From: Streptomyces sp. HPF1205
Lineage (GTDB): Bacteria; Actinomycetota; Actinomycetes; Streptomycetales; Streptomycetaceae
Length of the DNA stretch: 64,000 nucleotides
Assembly (NCBI RefSeq): GCF_020400825.1
Contig: NZ_JAINVH010000018.1
Span: 62,001 to 126,000, forward strand
Direction: 5' to 3'
Made by a program: the position numbers and the translations under genes. The notes under the pieces were generated by a model that saw only the letters and a list, made by a program, of their open reading frames with translations, ran no database searches and was not told the origin of the DNA. This document shows, in pieces, positions 16,506-25,044 of this stretch; position 1 is the stretch's first letter; each line of letters opens with the position of its first letter.

Positions 16506-17594
16506 ATGGCCGAACGCGAAGTGCTGCACATCAAGGGCTGGATCCTGACCGGTCCCCAGGACGTCCGCGACGAGATGTGGGTGGTCGGCGGGCGGGTCAC
16601 CTACGAGCGGCCGGCCGCGGAGCCGGCCGGCACCGTCACCGGCTGGGTGCTGCCCGGGCTGGTGGACGCGCACTGCCACATCGGCCTGGACGCGCACGGC
16701 GCGGTGGACGCCCAAACCGCGGAGAAGCAGGCGCTGACCGACCGGGACGCCGGCGCCCTGCTGGCCCGGGACGCCGGCTCGCCCAGCGACACCCGGTGGA
16801 TCGACGAGCGCGAGGACCTGCCGAGGATCATCAGGGCCGGCCGGCACATCGCCCGCACCCGCCGCTACATCCGCAACTACGCCCACGAGATCGAACCCGG
16901 CGACCTGACCGCCTACGTCCGGCGGGAGGCCCGGCGCGGCGACGGCTGGGTCAAGCTGGTCGGCGACTGGATCGACCGCGAGGCCGGCGACCTGGCCCCC
17001 TGCTGGCCGGCCGGCGCCCTCGCCGAGGCCATCGCCGCCGCACACGAGGAGGGCGCCCGCGTCACCGCCCACTGCTTCGCCGAGGACTCCCTGGCCGACC
17101 TGGTGAACGCCGGCATCGACTGCGTCGAGCACGCCACCGGCCTGACCGCCGAGACCATCCCGCTGTTCGCCGAGCACGGCGTCGCCATCGTGCCGACGCT
17201 GGTCAACATCGCCTCCTTCCCCCGGCTCGCCGACGGCGGCCAGGCCAAGTTCCCGCGCTGGGCCGACCACTTGCGCCGCCTGCACGCCCGCCGCTTCGAC
17301 ACCGTCCGCGACGCGTACGACGCCGGCATCCCCGTCTACGCCGGTACGGACGCGGGCGGCGGCCTCGCCCACGGCCTGATCGCCGCCGAGGTCGGGGAGC
17401 TCGTCCGCGCCGGGCTGCCGACCGAGGCCGCGCTGTCCGCCGCCACCTGGGGCGCGCGGACCTGGCTCGGCCGCGAGGGCCTGGCGGAGGGCGCGCCCGC
17501 GGACTTCGTGGTCTACGACGCCGACCCGCGCGAGGACGTCGGCGTGCTGCTCGCGCCCAGGCGGATCGTCCTGCGCGGCGCGATCGTGGCCTGA
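16506..17594 (+). CDS. Amidohydrolase-family metal-dependent hydrolase
   Basis: 362 residues. The amidohydrolase-superfamily metal motif is VDAHCHIGLD (His56, His58). Later ligands are likely in VTAHCF and CVEHATG, and the Asp in YAGTDAGGG; TEAALSAATWGARTWLG is the usual C-terminal helix. It resembles the imidazolonepropionase-like / prolidase-like cyclic-amidohydrolase group, but the substrate is unknown. No signal peptide, so cytosolic. ATG 16506. Monocistronic, between a minisatellite and a structured leader. Confidence 0.85.
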   Translation: MAEREVLHIKGWILTGPQDVRDEMWVVGGRVTYERPAAEPAGTVTGWVLPGLVDAHCHIGLDAHGAVDAQTAEKQALTDRDAGALLARDAGSPSDTRWIDEREDLPRIIRAGRHIARTRRYIRNYAHEIEPGDLTAYVRREARRGDGWVKLVGDWIDREAGDLAPCWPAGALAEAIAAAHEEGARVTAHCFAEDSLADLVNAGIDCVEHATGLTAETIPLFAEHGVAIVPTLVNIASFPRLADGGQAKFPRWADHLRRLHARRFDTVRDAYDAGIPVYAGTDAGGGLAHGLIAAEVGELVRAGLPTEAALSAATWGARTWLGREGLAEGAPADFVVYDADPREDVGVLLAPRRIVLRGAIVA

Positions 17595-17674
17595 CGGCGT
17601 GCCTGACGGCGTGCCGACGACCTCCCGACGACCTCCTGACGACCACGACCTGACGACCAGCGGGACGAGGACTG

Positions 17675-17746
17675 CCCGCAGCTCGGTGAAAGCTGCGGGA
17701 AACCACCCTTATGGGTGAACTGGCGGCGCGTAGCCGTGCGTTCACC
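17675..17746 (+). promoter_or_regulatory. Structured leader or terminator hairpins upstream of the LAxTG gene
   Basis: Hairpin 1: CCCGCAGCT (17675-17683) with its exact complement 17691-17699, loop of 7. Hairpin 2: GGTGAAC (17714-17720) with GTTCACC (17740-17746). Hairpin 1 may terminate the amidohydrolase transcript. The GGGAAACC...GGGTGAAC core faintly recalls actinobacterial ydaO (c-di-AMP) riboswitches, but I cannot fold the full motif, so the function is open. Confidence 0.4.
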
Positions 17747-17843
17747 GTCAGTGCGTAAATATGGCCGGGTCAAGTTCCCGGCGCCGCTGTCCCCTTCAGT
17801 GCCGCGCCCGGGACGCCGTGTCCTTCGTGGGGGTTCCACCACC

Positions 17844-19073
17844 GTGTACCGCACCATCACCTTCCGCCTGCCCGCACGCCGTTCGGCCCTCGCCGCCGGG
17901 GCCGCCGCACTGGCCGCCGCCGCGGGGGCGCTCGCCGTACCCGCGGCGCAGGCGGCGCCGGACGCCGCGTACGGCGGCGGCACGTCGACCGCCGCGGTCC
18001 TGCGGGCCTCGCTGGACGTGTCGCTGCTCGGCGGGACCGCGGACGTGCCCGTGGACACGTCGCTGGACGACGTGCGCGCGCCCGCCGACGCCAGTGAGAC
18101 CGCGCTCACCGTGACCGTGGGCCGCGGGGTGCAGGGCGGGCGCCCGGTGAGCCTGCTGCGGGCGAAGGCCGCCACGGCCGAGGCCACCGCGGACACGCGG
18201 CAGGCGCGGGGCCACGCGGAACTGGCCGACGTTCAGGTCCACGTCCCGGGGCTGCCGCTGCTCGCCCTGGTCAGGGCGGACGTGCTCACCGCCACCGCCA
18301 CCTGCAGGGCCGGCCACCACCCGACCGCGTCCTCGACGCTCGCGGGGGTCACCGTCCTCGGCCGCCGTGTCGCACTCCACGCGGACGGCCCGACCGACGT
18401 CCAGGTCCCGGGCGTCGGCAGGGTCCGGCTCGACCTCACCCGTACCGCCACCACCTCCACCACCGCGGCGGCCACCGCACTCCACCTGGGCGTCCGTCTC
18501 GACCCGGCCCGCCTGGGCGTGGCCAAGGTTTCCGGCGACGTCACCCTGGTCCAGGCCACCTGCCGCACCCCGCGGGCGGGCGGCTCGACGGGCGGCGTGA
18601 CGAACGGATCGACGAGCGGATCGACGAGCGGATCTACGGTGGGCTCCACCGCGGGTTCGACCGCGGGCCCGACCTCGGGCGGCTCCACCTCCGGCTCGGC
18701 GTCCGGCGGTTCGGCCTCGGGCGGCAGCGGCTCGGGCGGCGCCTCCACCAGCGGCGCGTCCGGCGGCGGTTCGTCCACCGGCGCCACGGCGTCCGGCGGG
18801 ACGGGGACGGCGGGCACGGGAACCTCCGGAGCAGGAACCACGGGAGCAGGAACCACCGGAACCGGAAGCACCGGCACGCCGGCCTCCGCCGGCACCACGG
18901 CGACCGGCGGCGACGGTTACGCGACCGGCGGCGACCTGGCCCACACCGGCGCCAGTGGGGCCCTGCCCTACCTCGTACCGGCCGCCGCCGGGCTCATGGC
19001 GGCCGGGGCGGGAGCCATCGCGCTGTCCGGCCGCCGGCGCCGGGCGCGGGCGGCCTCCCGTCCCGAGGCGTGA
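17844..19073 (+). CDS. Secreted LAxTG-anchored surface protein
   Basis: 409 residues from GTG 17844. Signal peptide: basic YRTITFRLPARR, hydrophobic [17 protein letters not shown], and AQA-A cleavage near residue 38. The folded part is about 40-250 (LRASLDVSLLGGTADVPV; SETALTVTVGRG). Then comes a stalk of about 110 residues rich in Gly/Ser/Thr, the sortase signal LAHTG, a C-terminal membrane helix (LPYLVPAAAGLMAAGAGAIAL) and a basic tail. LAxTG is the class E sortase signal of high-GC actinomycetes, so cell-wall anchoring is expected. It resembles the SCO1860-type family as I recall it. No sortase gene is in the window. Confidence 0.85.
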   Translation: MYRTITFRLPARRSALAAGAAALAAAAGALAVPAAQAAPDAAYGGGTSTAAVLRASLDVSLLGGTADVPVDTSLDDVRAPADASETALTVTVGRGVQGGRPVSLLRAKAATAEATADTRQARGHAELADVQVHVPGLPLLALVRADVLTATATCRAGHHPTASSTLAGVTVLGRRVALHADGPTDVQVPGVGRVRLDLTRTATTSTTAAATALHLGVRLDPARLGVAKVSGDVTLVQATCRTPRAGGSTGGVTNGSTSGSTSGSTVGSTAGSTAGPTSGGSTSGSASGGSASGGSGSGGASTSGASGGGSSTGATASGGTGTAGTGTSGAGTTGAGTTGTGSTGTPASAGTTATGGDGYATGGDLAHTGASGALPYLVPAAAGLMAAGAGAIALSGRRRRARAASRPEA

Positions 19074-19116
19074 GACATCGTCTCGTGATCGCCACAACGG
19101 TGTAACGACAGGACCC

Positions 19117-19144
19117 GGGGCGGCACCCCCGTCGGTGCCGCCCC
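19117..19144 (+). terminator. Terminator after the LAxTG gene
   Basis: Perfect 11-bp arms (GGGGCGGCACC 19117-19127; complement 19134-19144), 6-base loop, followed by TTA. Located 44 bases after the stop. Confidence 0.8.
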
Positions 19145-19268
19145 TTACGCTTTCCCTACGCACGGCAACGCATCGTCCGTGCGCAGGGGTTGACGTGCGT
19201 TCGCCGTCCGCGGGGGCGGGGGGACGGACCGGATGAGGCGCCGGGGCGGGCGCAGGGACGGGCGGGGA

Positions 19269-22200
19269 ATGGCTGACGGGCTTTTCGCGGGTCGCTACGA
19301 GCTTGCGGAGCTGCTCGGCTCCGGCGGGATGGCCCGGGTGCAGCGGGCCCGCGACACGCGGATGGGCCGCACCGTCGCCGTCAAGACGCTGCTGCCGGAA
19401 CTGGCCAGCGACCCCGACGCGCGGCGCAGGTTCGCGCGCGAGGCCCAGGCCGCGGGCGCCCTCAACCACCCGGGCATCGTCACCGTCCACGACCAGGACG
19501 AGGTGCGCGACGGCGACAGCGTCATCCCCTACCTGGTGATGGAGTACGTCGAGGGCACCACCCTGGCCGCCCTCGTCCGCGCCCAGGCCCCGCTGGAGCC
19601 CGCGCGGGCGGTCCGCATCACCTGCGACATCCTGGACGCGCTCGCCCACGCGCACAGCCACGGCACCGTGCACCGCGACGTGAAACCCGCCAACGTAATG
19701 ATCACGACCGCGGGCGCGGTCAAGGTCGCCGACTTCGGCATCGCCCGCGTCCTGGACAACGACGCCCGCCTGACCACCACCGGCTCGGCGATCGGCACCC
19801 CCAGCTACATGTCGCCCGAGCAGATCAACGGCGAGGACGTCGACCCGCGCAGCGACGTCTACTCCGTCGGCTGCGTACTGACCGAACTGCTCACCGGCAA
19901 GCCGCCGTTCACCGACGGCAACCCGCTCAACCTCATGTACTGGCACGTCCACACCCCGCCGCCCGCCCCGTCCTCCCGTATCCGGCGGGTGCCCCGGGAA
20001 CTCGACGACCTGGTGCTGGCCGCGCTCGCCAAGGACCCCGCCGACCGGCCGGCCGACGCCGCCGCGTACCGCGACCGGCTGCGCGCCTGGCTCGTCACGG
20101 CCGGCCCGGAGACCCTCGGCGGCCCGGCGGCCGAGGGCCTGCCCCGGCCCGGCTCCGTACCCGGCCAGGCACGGGAGTCCGGCGGTACGCCCCCGCCCGG
20201 CGGGCAGACGGCGGGCGGGCACGACCCGGGCGGTGCCCGGACCTCGGGGGAGCGGCCGGCCGACCCGCGCTTCACCTACGGCGTCGGCGCCAGGCTCCCC
20301 TCCCTGCCCGCCGCCGCGCCGGGCACGCCGCCGCCGTCGGGCCCCTCCGCCGCCCCGGCGCCCGCCGGTCCCGCGACTCCCGCCGCCCCCGGCGCCGTAC
20401 GCGACGCCACCCCGCCTCCGCCGCCCCGGCCCGCCCAGCCGGAGCACCCCGCGTACTCCCGGGCCCCGCAGGTGCCGCTGCCGCCGCCCTACCTGCCGGG
20501 CACCCCGCCGCCTTCCAACGCCGGGACCCCGGCCGTCCCGCCGGCCCGGCGCCGGCGCCGCCGCTGGATCGCGGCGGGCGCGGGCGTGGCCGTCGCCGCC
20601 ACCGCGGTCTCCGTCACCCTCGCCTTCGCCCCGATCGGCGGCCACGGCGGCACGCCGAGCCCCACCCACAGCCCCACCACCGTGCGGAACGCCGCCCTCA
20701 CGCTGCACGGCGGCAAGGAGGGCAGCGGCTACGACGGCGGTCTCGCCGGCGTCGTCCGCCCCTCCACACAGCGCGGCGGCACGCTGCGGCTGGCGTCCGT
20801 GGGCGGCGCCACCAACCTGCTCGACCCGGCCGCCACGTACGACCAGGCGTCGTGGAACGTCCAGCGGCTCTACCTGCGCAAGCTCGTCGACTACGCGCCC
20901 GCCCCCGGCGACAAGGGCCGCCGCCTCGTCCCGGACCTGGCCACCGACACCGGCGAGGTCAGCTCCGACGGCCTGACCTGGACCTTCCACCTCAAGCCGG
21001 GGCTGCGGTTCGACAACGGCGAGGCCGTCACCTCCGAGGACGTCAAGTACGGCATCGAGCGCACCTTCGACCGCACCGTGTTCCCCGGCGGCCCCTCGCA
21101 CTTCGTGGACCTGCTCGACCAGGGCCAGCACTACCCCGGTCCGTACAAGGACAGCGACCCGAACAAGCTCGGGCTGCGCAGCGTCCGGACGCCCGACGCC
21201 ACCACCATCGAGTTCACGCTCGCCAAGCCCTTCGCCGACTTCCGCTACGTGCTGGCGCTGTCCATCGGCGCGCCCGTCCCGCAGTCCGCCGACGGCGACG
21301 GCGGCAAGGACTTCGAGAAGCACCCCGTCGGCAGCGGCCCGTACCGGGTCAGCAGCTACACCCCCGGCAAGTCCCTGGTGATGGTGCGCAACCCGTACTG
21401 GAAGCAGGCCACCGACACCGTCCACTCGGCGCTGCCGGACACCATCCGGCTCACCTACTACGACAGCCAGGACGAGGTGGAGAACGCCCTGCTGGGCGGC
21501 AGCGCCGACCTGGACATCCAGGGCTCCGCGCTGAGCGACGCCACGCAGACCAGGATCCTCACCGACCCGTCGCTCAAGGCCGACACCGACCTGGTCTTCG
21601 GCGGCACCACGCGCTACCTGAGCCTGCAGACCTACGAGAAGCCCTTCGACAGGTACCAGTGCCGGTGGGCCGTGGAGTACGCGATCGACCGCGCCGACGT
21701 CCTCAAGGCGCTCGGCGGGCAGTACGCAGGCGACGTCGCCACCACCATCCTGCCCCCGACCACCGACGGCTACGACCCGACCTTCACCCCGTTCAACACC
21801 TCGGTCGGCCTGACCTACCCCGACGAGGCCAAGAAGAACCTGGCCAAGTGCGGGCAGCCGAACGGCTTCACCGTCACCCTGGCCGGGCCGAGCGGCGTGA
21901 CCAGGATCGAGCGGGCGATGGAGTCGATCCAGCAGTCCCTGGCCAAGGTCGGCATCACCGTCAAGATCCAGGCCGTGGACCCCAGCAGTTTCTACTCCGC
22001 CCTGCTGTCGCCCACCGCGCTGAAGGCCAAGCACTGGGGCATGGTGCTCACCGGCTGGGCAGCCGACTGGCCGACCGGCGGCGGCTTCCTGCGCACCCTC
22101 GTCGAACCCGGCAGCGAGAACAACTACTCCGGCCTGGACGACAGCCGGATCAACAGCGAGGTGGACACCGCCGACTCCGAGACGGACCCGGCCAAGGCCG

Positions 22201-22364
22201 CCGCCGACTGGCAGGACATCGACAAGCTGGTGATGGGCGAGTCCACCATGGTGCCGCTGGTCTACCTCCGCTACCTCGTCTACCGCGGCCCGCACCTGAC
22301 CAACGTCTACGAGCACCAGGTGCTGGGCGGCGTCGACCTCACGGCGCTCGGCGTCGCCTCGTAG
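19269..22364 (+). CDS. Transmembrane Ser/Thr protein kinase fused to a family-5 solute-binding protein
   Basis: 1031 residues in one uninterrupted frame. Kinase domain about 9-275: Gly loop LLGSGGMA, ATP lysine K39, catalytic HRDVKPAN (Asp137), DFG 155-157, GTPSYMSPEQ; all catalytic residues are present. A Pro-rich linker (about 285-430) leads to an Arg cluster and one membrane segment (about 434-455). The outside domain (about 500-1031) is an SBP_bac_5 peptide/nickel-binding protein: GGTLRLASVGGATNLLDPA, LTWTFHLKPGLRFDNGE, GSGPYRV. It has no lipobox of its own and is tethered by the helix. A ligand-sensing receptor kinase is the natural reading. ATG 19269 gives the standard N-terminus; 19233 is an alternative. 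Confidence 0.9.
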   Translation: MADGLFAGRYELAELLGSGGMARVQRARDTRMGRTVAVKTLLPELASDPDARRRFAREAQAAGALNHPGIVTVHDQDEVRDGDSVIPYLVMEYVEGTTLAALVRAQAPLEPARAVRITCDILDALAHAHSHGTVHRDVKPANVMITTAGAVKVADFGIARVLDNDARLTTTGSAIGTPSYMSPEQINGEDVDPRSDVYSVGCVLTELLTGKPPFTDGNPLNLMYWHVHTPPPAPSSRIRRVPRELDDLVLAALAKDPADRPADAAAYRDRLRAWLVTAGPETLGGPAAEGLPRPGSVPGQARESGGTPPPGGQTAGGHDPGGARTSGERPADPRFTYGVGARLPSLPAAAPGTPPPSGPSAAPAPAGPATPAAPGAVRDATPPPPPRPAQPEHPAYSRAPQVPLPPPYLPGTPPPSNAGTPAVPPARRRRRRWIAAGAGVAVAATAVSVTLAFAPIGGHGGTPSPTHSPTTVRNAALTLHGGKEGSGYDGGLAGVVRPSTQRGGTLRLASVGGATNLLDPAATYDQASWNVQRLYLRKLVDYAPAPGDKGRRLVPDLATDTGEVSSDGLTWTFHLKPGLRFDNGEAVTSEDVKYGIERTFDRTVFPGGPSHFVDLLDQGQHYPGPYKDSDPNKLGLRSVRTPDATTIEFTLAKPFADFRYVLALSIGAPVPQSADGDGGKDFEKHPVGSGPYRVSSYTPGKSLVMVRNPYWKQATDTVHSALPDTIRLTYYDSQDEVENALLGGSADLDIQGSALSDATQTRILTDPSLKADTDLVFGGTTRYLSLQTYEKPFDRYQCRWAVEYAIDRADVLKALGGQYAGDVATTILPPTTDGYDPTFTPFNTSVGLTYPDEAKKNLAKCGQPNGFTVTLAGPSGVTRIERAMESIQQSLAKVGITVKIQAVDPSSFYSALLSPTALKAKHWGMVLTGWAADWPTGGGFLRTLVEPGSENNYSGLDDSRINSEVDTADSETDPAKAAADWQDIDKLVMGESTMVPLVYLRYLVYRGPHLTNVYEHQVLGGVDLTALGVAS

Positions 22365-22381
22365 CGGCCCGCCGGGCCCAC

Positions 22382-22416
22382 CCGGGCCGGGTGTCCCCGC
22401 CGGGGGCCCGGCCCGG
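22382..22416. terminator. Bidirectional terminator between the kinase gene and the cob operon
   Basis: Arms CCGGGCCGGG (22382-22391) and CCCGGCCCGG (22407-22416), directly abutting the cobC stop at 22417 and 18 bases after the kinase stop on the other strand. Confidence 0.7.
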
Positions 22417-23472
22417 TCAGTGGTCCGCGGTCGCCGTCGCCAGCGCGTTGACGAAGCCGTCGGTGGTACGGCGGTCCCGGACGGCGATCCGCAGCCATTC
22501 GGGGCCGAGCCCGGGGAAGGTGTCGGCGCGCCGGACGGCGTAACCGAGCGCCCGCAGCGTGCCCCGCACCCTCGCCGCGTCCGGCAGCCGCAGCAGGAGG
22601 AACGGCGCCGCCGGCGGGTCGCCCGCGACCTCCACGCCGGGCAGGTCGCGCAGGCGGTCCACCAGGTAGGCGCGGTCGGCGGTGAACACGCGGGCCGCCT
22701 CCGCCGCTTCGGCCAGCGCCCGCGGCTCCATGCACGCGGCCGCCGCCGCCAACGCCGGCGCGGACACCGCCCACAGCGGCTGCGCCCGCCGCAGGGCGGC
22801 GACCGGTTCGGGGCCGGCCAGCGCGTAGCCGATCCGCAGGCCCGCGAGTCCCCAGGTCTTGGTCAGGCTGCGCAGCACCACCAGCCCCGGCACGTCCCGG
22901 TCGGCCGCCAGCGACTCCCGTTCGCCGGGCACCGCGTCCATGAACGCCTCGTCGACCACCAGCGTGCGGCCCGGCCGGGCCAACCGCCGTACCAGCGCGG
23001 CGGGATGGAGGACCGACGTCGGGTTCGTCGGGTTGCCGACCACCACCAGGTCGGCGTCGCGCGGCACCGCGGCGGGGTCCAGGCGGAAGCCGTCCGCGGC
23101 CCGCAGCACCACCCGTTCCACCTCGTGCCCGGCGTCGCGCAGCGCCGACTCGGGCTCGGTGAACTGCGGGTGCACCACCACGGCCCGGCGCGGCCGCAGC
23201 GCCCGAGCCAGCAGGACGAACGCCTCGGCCGCGCCCGCCGTCAGCAACACCTCCTCACGCGGCCTGCCGTGCCTGGCCGCGACCGCGGCGAGCGCGGCCC
23301 GGCCGTCCGGATACGCGGCCAGCGCGGTCAGCGACGCGGCGATGCGCTCGCGCAGCCACGGCGGCGGCGTGCCCGCGCGGACGTTGACGGCCAGGTCGAC
23401 CAGGCCGTCGCCGACCTCCGCGTCGCCGTGGAAGCGCAGGTCGTACCGGCCGGCGTCAGTGGGTGTGCGCAT
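22417..23472 (-). CDS. cobC: Threonine-phosphate decarboxylase-like aminotransferase CobC
   Basis: 351-residue class I/II PLP enzyme. It has the PLP lysine in LRSLTKTWGLAGLRIGYAL, the VVGNPTNPTSVLH substrate/cofactor loop and VVDEAFMD. The histidinol-phosphate-aminotransferase-like sequence combined with cob-operon position points to CobC, which makes (R)-1-amino-2-propanol phosphate for the nucleotide-loop linker. Its start overlaps the end of cbiX by 17 bases, the largest overlap in the operon. Last gene of the operon, followed by a strong hairpin. Confidence 0.88.
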   Translation of the reverse strand: MRTPTDAGRYDLRFHGDAEVGDGLVDLAVNVRAGTPPPWLRERIAASLTALAAYPDGRAALAAVAARHGRPREEVLLTAGAAEAFVLLARALRPRRAVVVHPQFTEPESALRDAGHEVERVVLRAADGFRLDPAAVPRDADLVVVGNPTNPTSVLHPAALVRRLARPGRTLVVDEAFMDAVPGERESLAADRDVPGLVVLRSLTKTWGLAGLRIGYALAGPEPVAALRRAQPLWAVSAPALAAAAACMEPRALAEAAEAARVFTADRAYLVDRLRDLPGVEVAGDPPAAPFLLLRLPDAARVRGTLRALGYAVRRADTFPGLGPEWLRIAVRDRRTTDGFVNALATATADH

Positions 23473-24457
23473 GGTGATGACCGGTGCCGTGGTCGGTGCC
23501 GGTGCCGGTGCCGGTGCCGGTGTCGGTGCCGGAGCCGGAGCCGTGACCTGCGCCGTGATCGTGATCGTGGCCGGGGCCGTGGCCGTGCGCGTGCCCCGGG
23601 TCGTCCGGGTGGTGGTGCGGCTGCTGCGGCATGCCCACCCGCTCCTCGAAGCCCGGCAGCTTCACCCGGTACACGCAGCTGTCGCAGTTCATCCGCAGAT
23701 CGCCCGTCAGGGTCTCGCGGTACCGCTCGCGCACCAGCGCGGCCAGTTCCGGCTCGGCCCCCAGTACGTCCGCGCACCGCACGTCCACGCCTTGGTGCGA
23801 GTCCGCCCACTCGCGTGCCTGGTCCCGTACCCGGTCCGGCAGCACACCGGGGAACAGGAAGTACGGCAGGACCACGACGGGTCCCCGGCCTTCGGCGCCC
23901 AGCCGCCGGCAGCGCTCCAGGCCGGCCGGGACCGACGGCTCGGCAAGCGACACGAACGCGGTCTCCACGCCCGCGTAGCCGCGGCCCTCCCACAGCAGCC
24001 GGGCCACCTTGAAGACCTCGGCGTTGGCGTCCGGGTCGGTCGAGCCGCGGCCCACCAGCAGCACCGTGGCGTCCGCCCGGTCCGTGCCCGCCAGGGCCTC
24101 GTCGATCCGCCGCTCCAGGACGGTCAGCAGGTGCGGATGCGGGCCGAGCGGGCGGCCGTACGCGTAGGACGTGCCCGGGTGGCGGCGCTCCTCGCGGGCC
24201 AGCGCCGCCGGGATGTCGCCCTTGGCGTGCCCGGCGGACACCAGCACCAGCGGCACCGCGGCGAACCGCGTCACCCCCTGGGCCACCAGGGACGCCACCG
24301 ACTCCGCCAGCGGCGGCGCGGACAGCTCGATGAAACCGCCGCCCACCGGCAGGGCCGGGTCGGCGGCGCGCAGGCTCTCGACGAAGGCGCGGAAGGCCGC
24401 GGCGCCGGCCTCGTCGCGGGTGCCGTGGCCGACGAGCAGGAGTGCGGGCGGGTTCAC
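23456..24457 (-). CDS. cbiX: Sirohydrochlorin/cobalt chelatase CbiX with His-rich tail
   Basis: 333 residues. Two CbiX half-domains (about 1-125 and 130-245): LLVGHGTRDEAG with the metal-binding His, VPLVLVSAGHAKGDIP, and VLLVGRGSTDPD. Next is the C-terminal MNCDSCVYRVKLPG motif, suggestive of an Fe-S or metal site. About 55 further residues are dominated by His, Gly, Asp and Thr (HHHPDDPGHAHGHGPGHDHD, then GTGT repeats). The GTG start overlaps the cobH stop (GTGA). CobN in the same operon is a second, late chelatase, so this one may handle sirohaem/early insertion or metal supply. Confidence 0.88.
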   Translation of the reverse strand: MNPPALLLVGHGTRDEAGAAAFRAFVESLRAADPALPVGGGFIELSAPPLAESVASLVAQGVTRFAAVPLVLVSAGHAKGDIPAALAREERRHPGTSYAYGRPLGPHPHLLTVLERRIDEALAGTDRADATVLLVGRGSTDPDANAEVFKVARLLWEGRGYAGVETAFVSLAEPSVPAGLERCRRLGAEGRGPVVVLPYFLFPGVLPDRVRDQAREWADSHQGVDVRCADVLGAEPELAALVRERYRETLTGDLRMNCDSCVYRVKLPGFEERVGMPQQPHHHPDDPGHAHGHGPGHDHDHGAGHGSGSGTDTGTGTGTGTDHGTGHHHAHTH

Positions 24458-25044
24458 AGGTCGTTCTCCTCAAGGGGGTACGCGGTGTACACGAGCGCGT
24501 TGAGAGCGGCGGCGGCCACCGCGGAGCCGCCCTTCTCCGAGATGTTGCTGACCGCGGGCAGGCCCGACGCCCGCAGGCGCGCCTTGCTCTCCGCGGCGCC
24601 CACGAAGCCGACCGGCATGCCGATGACCAGGGCGGGCGCCGCGTCCAGCGCGACGAGTTCCTCCAGCGCGGTCGGGGCGCAGCCCACCACCCAGACCGCG
24701 CCCGGCCCCACCTGCTCGTACGCCAGCCGCACCGCGTGGGCGCTGCGGGTCAGGCCCGGGCCGGGGGCCGCGTCGGCGAGCCGGCACACGGCCCGCCGCG
24801 CGGTGATCCCGGCCGCGACCATCTCCACGTCGGCGACGACCGGGGCCCCACTGTGCAGCGCCTCGTGCCCGCGCCGCAGCGCGGCCTCTTCGGTGACCAG
24901 GTCGGCGGCGTAGTCCAGGTCGGCGCTCGCGTGGACCACCCGCTCCACGACCGCGCGGTGCAGCGGCGGGAAGGCGGAGGTGTCCAGGCGGGAGCGCAGG
25001 ATGCGGAAGGACTCCCGCTCGATGGGATGGACCGTGCGCCTCAC
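24454..25044 (-). CDS. cobH: Precorrin-8X methylmutase CobH
   Basis: 196 residues from GTG 25044, which overlaps the stop of the cbiG-cobJ gene. It catalyses the 1,5-methyl shift giving hydrogenobyrinate. The catalytic histidine is in VVERVVHASADLDYA (His38). Other signatures are VVADVEMVAAGI, VGCAPTALEELV, and GMPVGFVGAAESK near the end. The longer open frame upstream is the shadow of cbiG-cobJ. Length and motifs are normal for the family. Confidence 0.92.
   Translation of the reverse strand: MRRTVHPIERESFRILRSRLDTSAFPPLHRAVVERVVHASADLDYAADLVTEEAALRRGHEALHSGAPVVADVEMVAAGITARRAVCRLADAAPGPGLTRSAHAVRLAYEQVGPGAVWVVGCAPTALEELVALDAAPALVIGMPVGFVGAAESKARLRASGLPAVSNISEKGGSAVAAAALNALVYTAYPLEENDL

Noticed and set aside
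17796-22316. 1506-codon open frame on the minus strand
   Set aside because: Antisense shadow of the LAxTG and kinase genes; Gly/Arg/Val-rich composition and no domain pattern.
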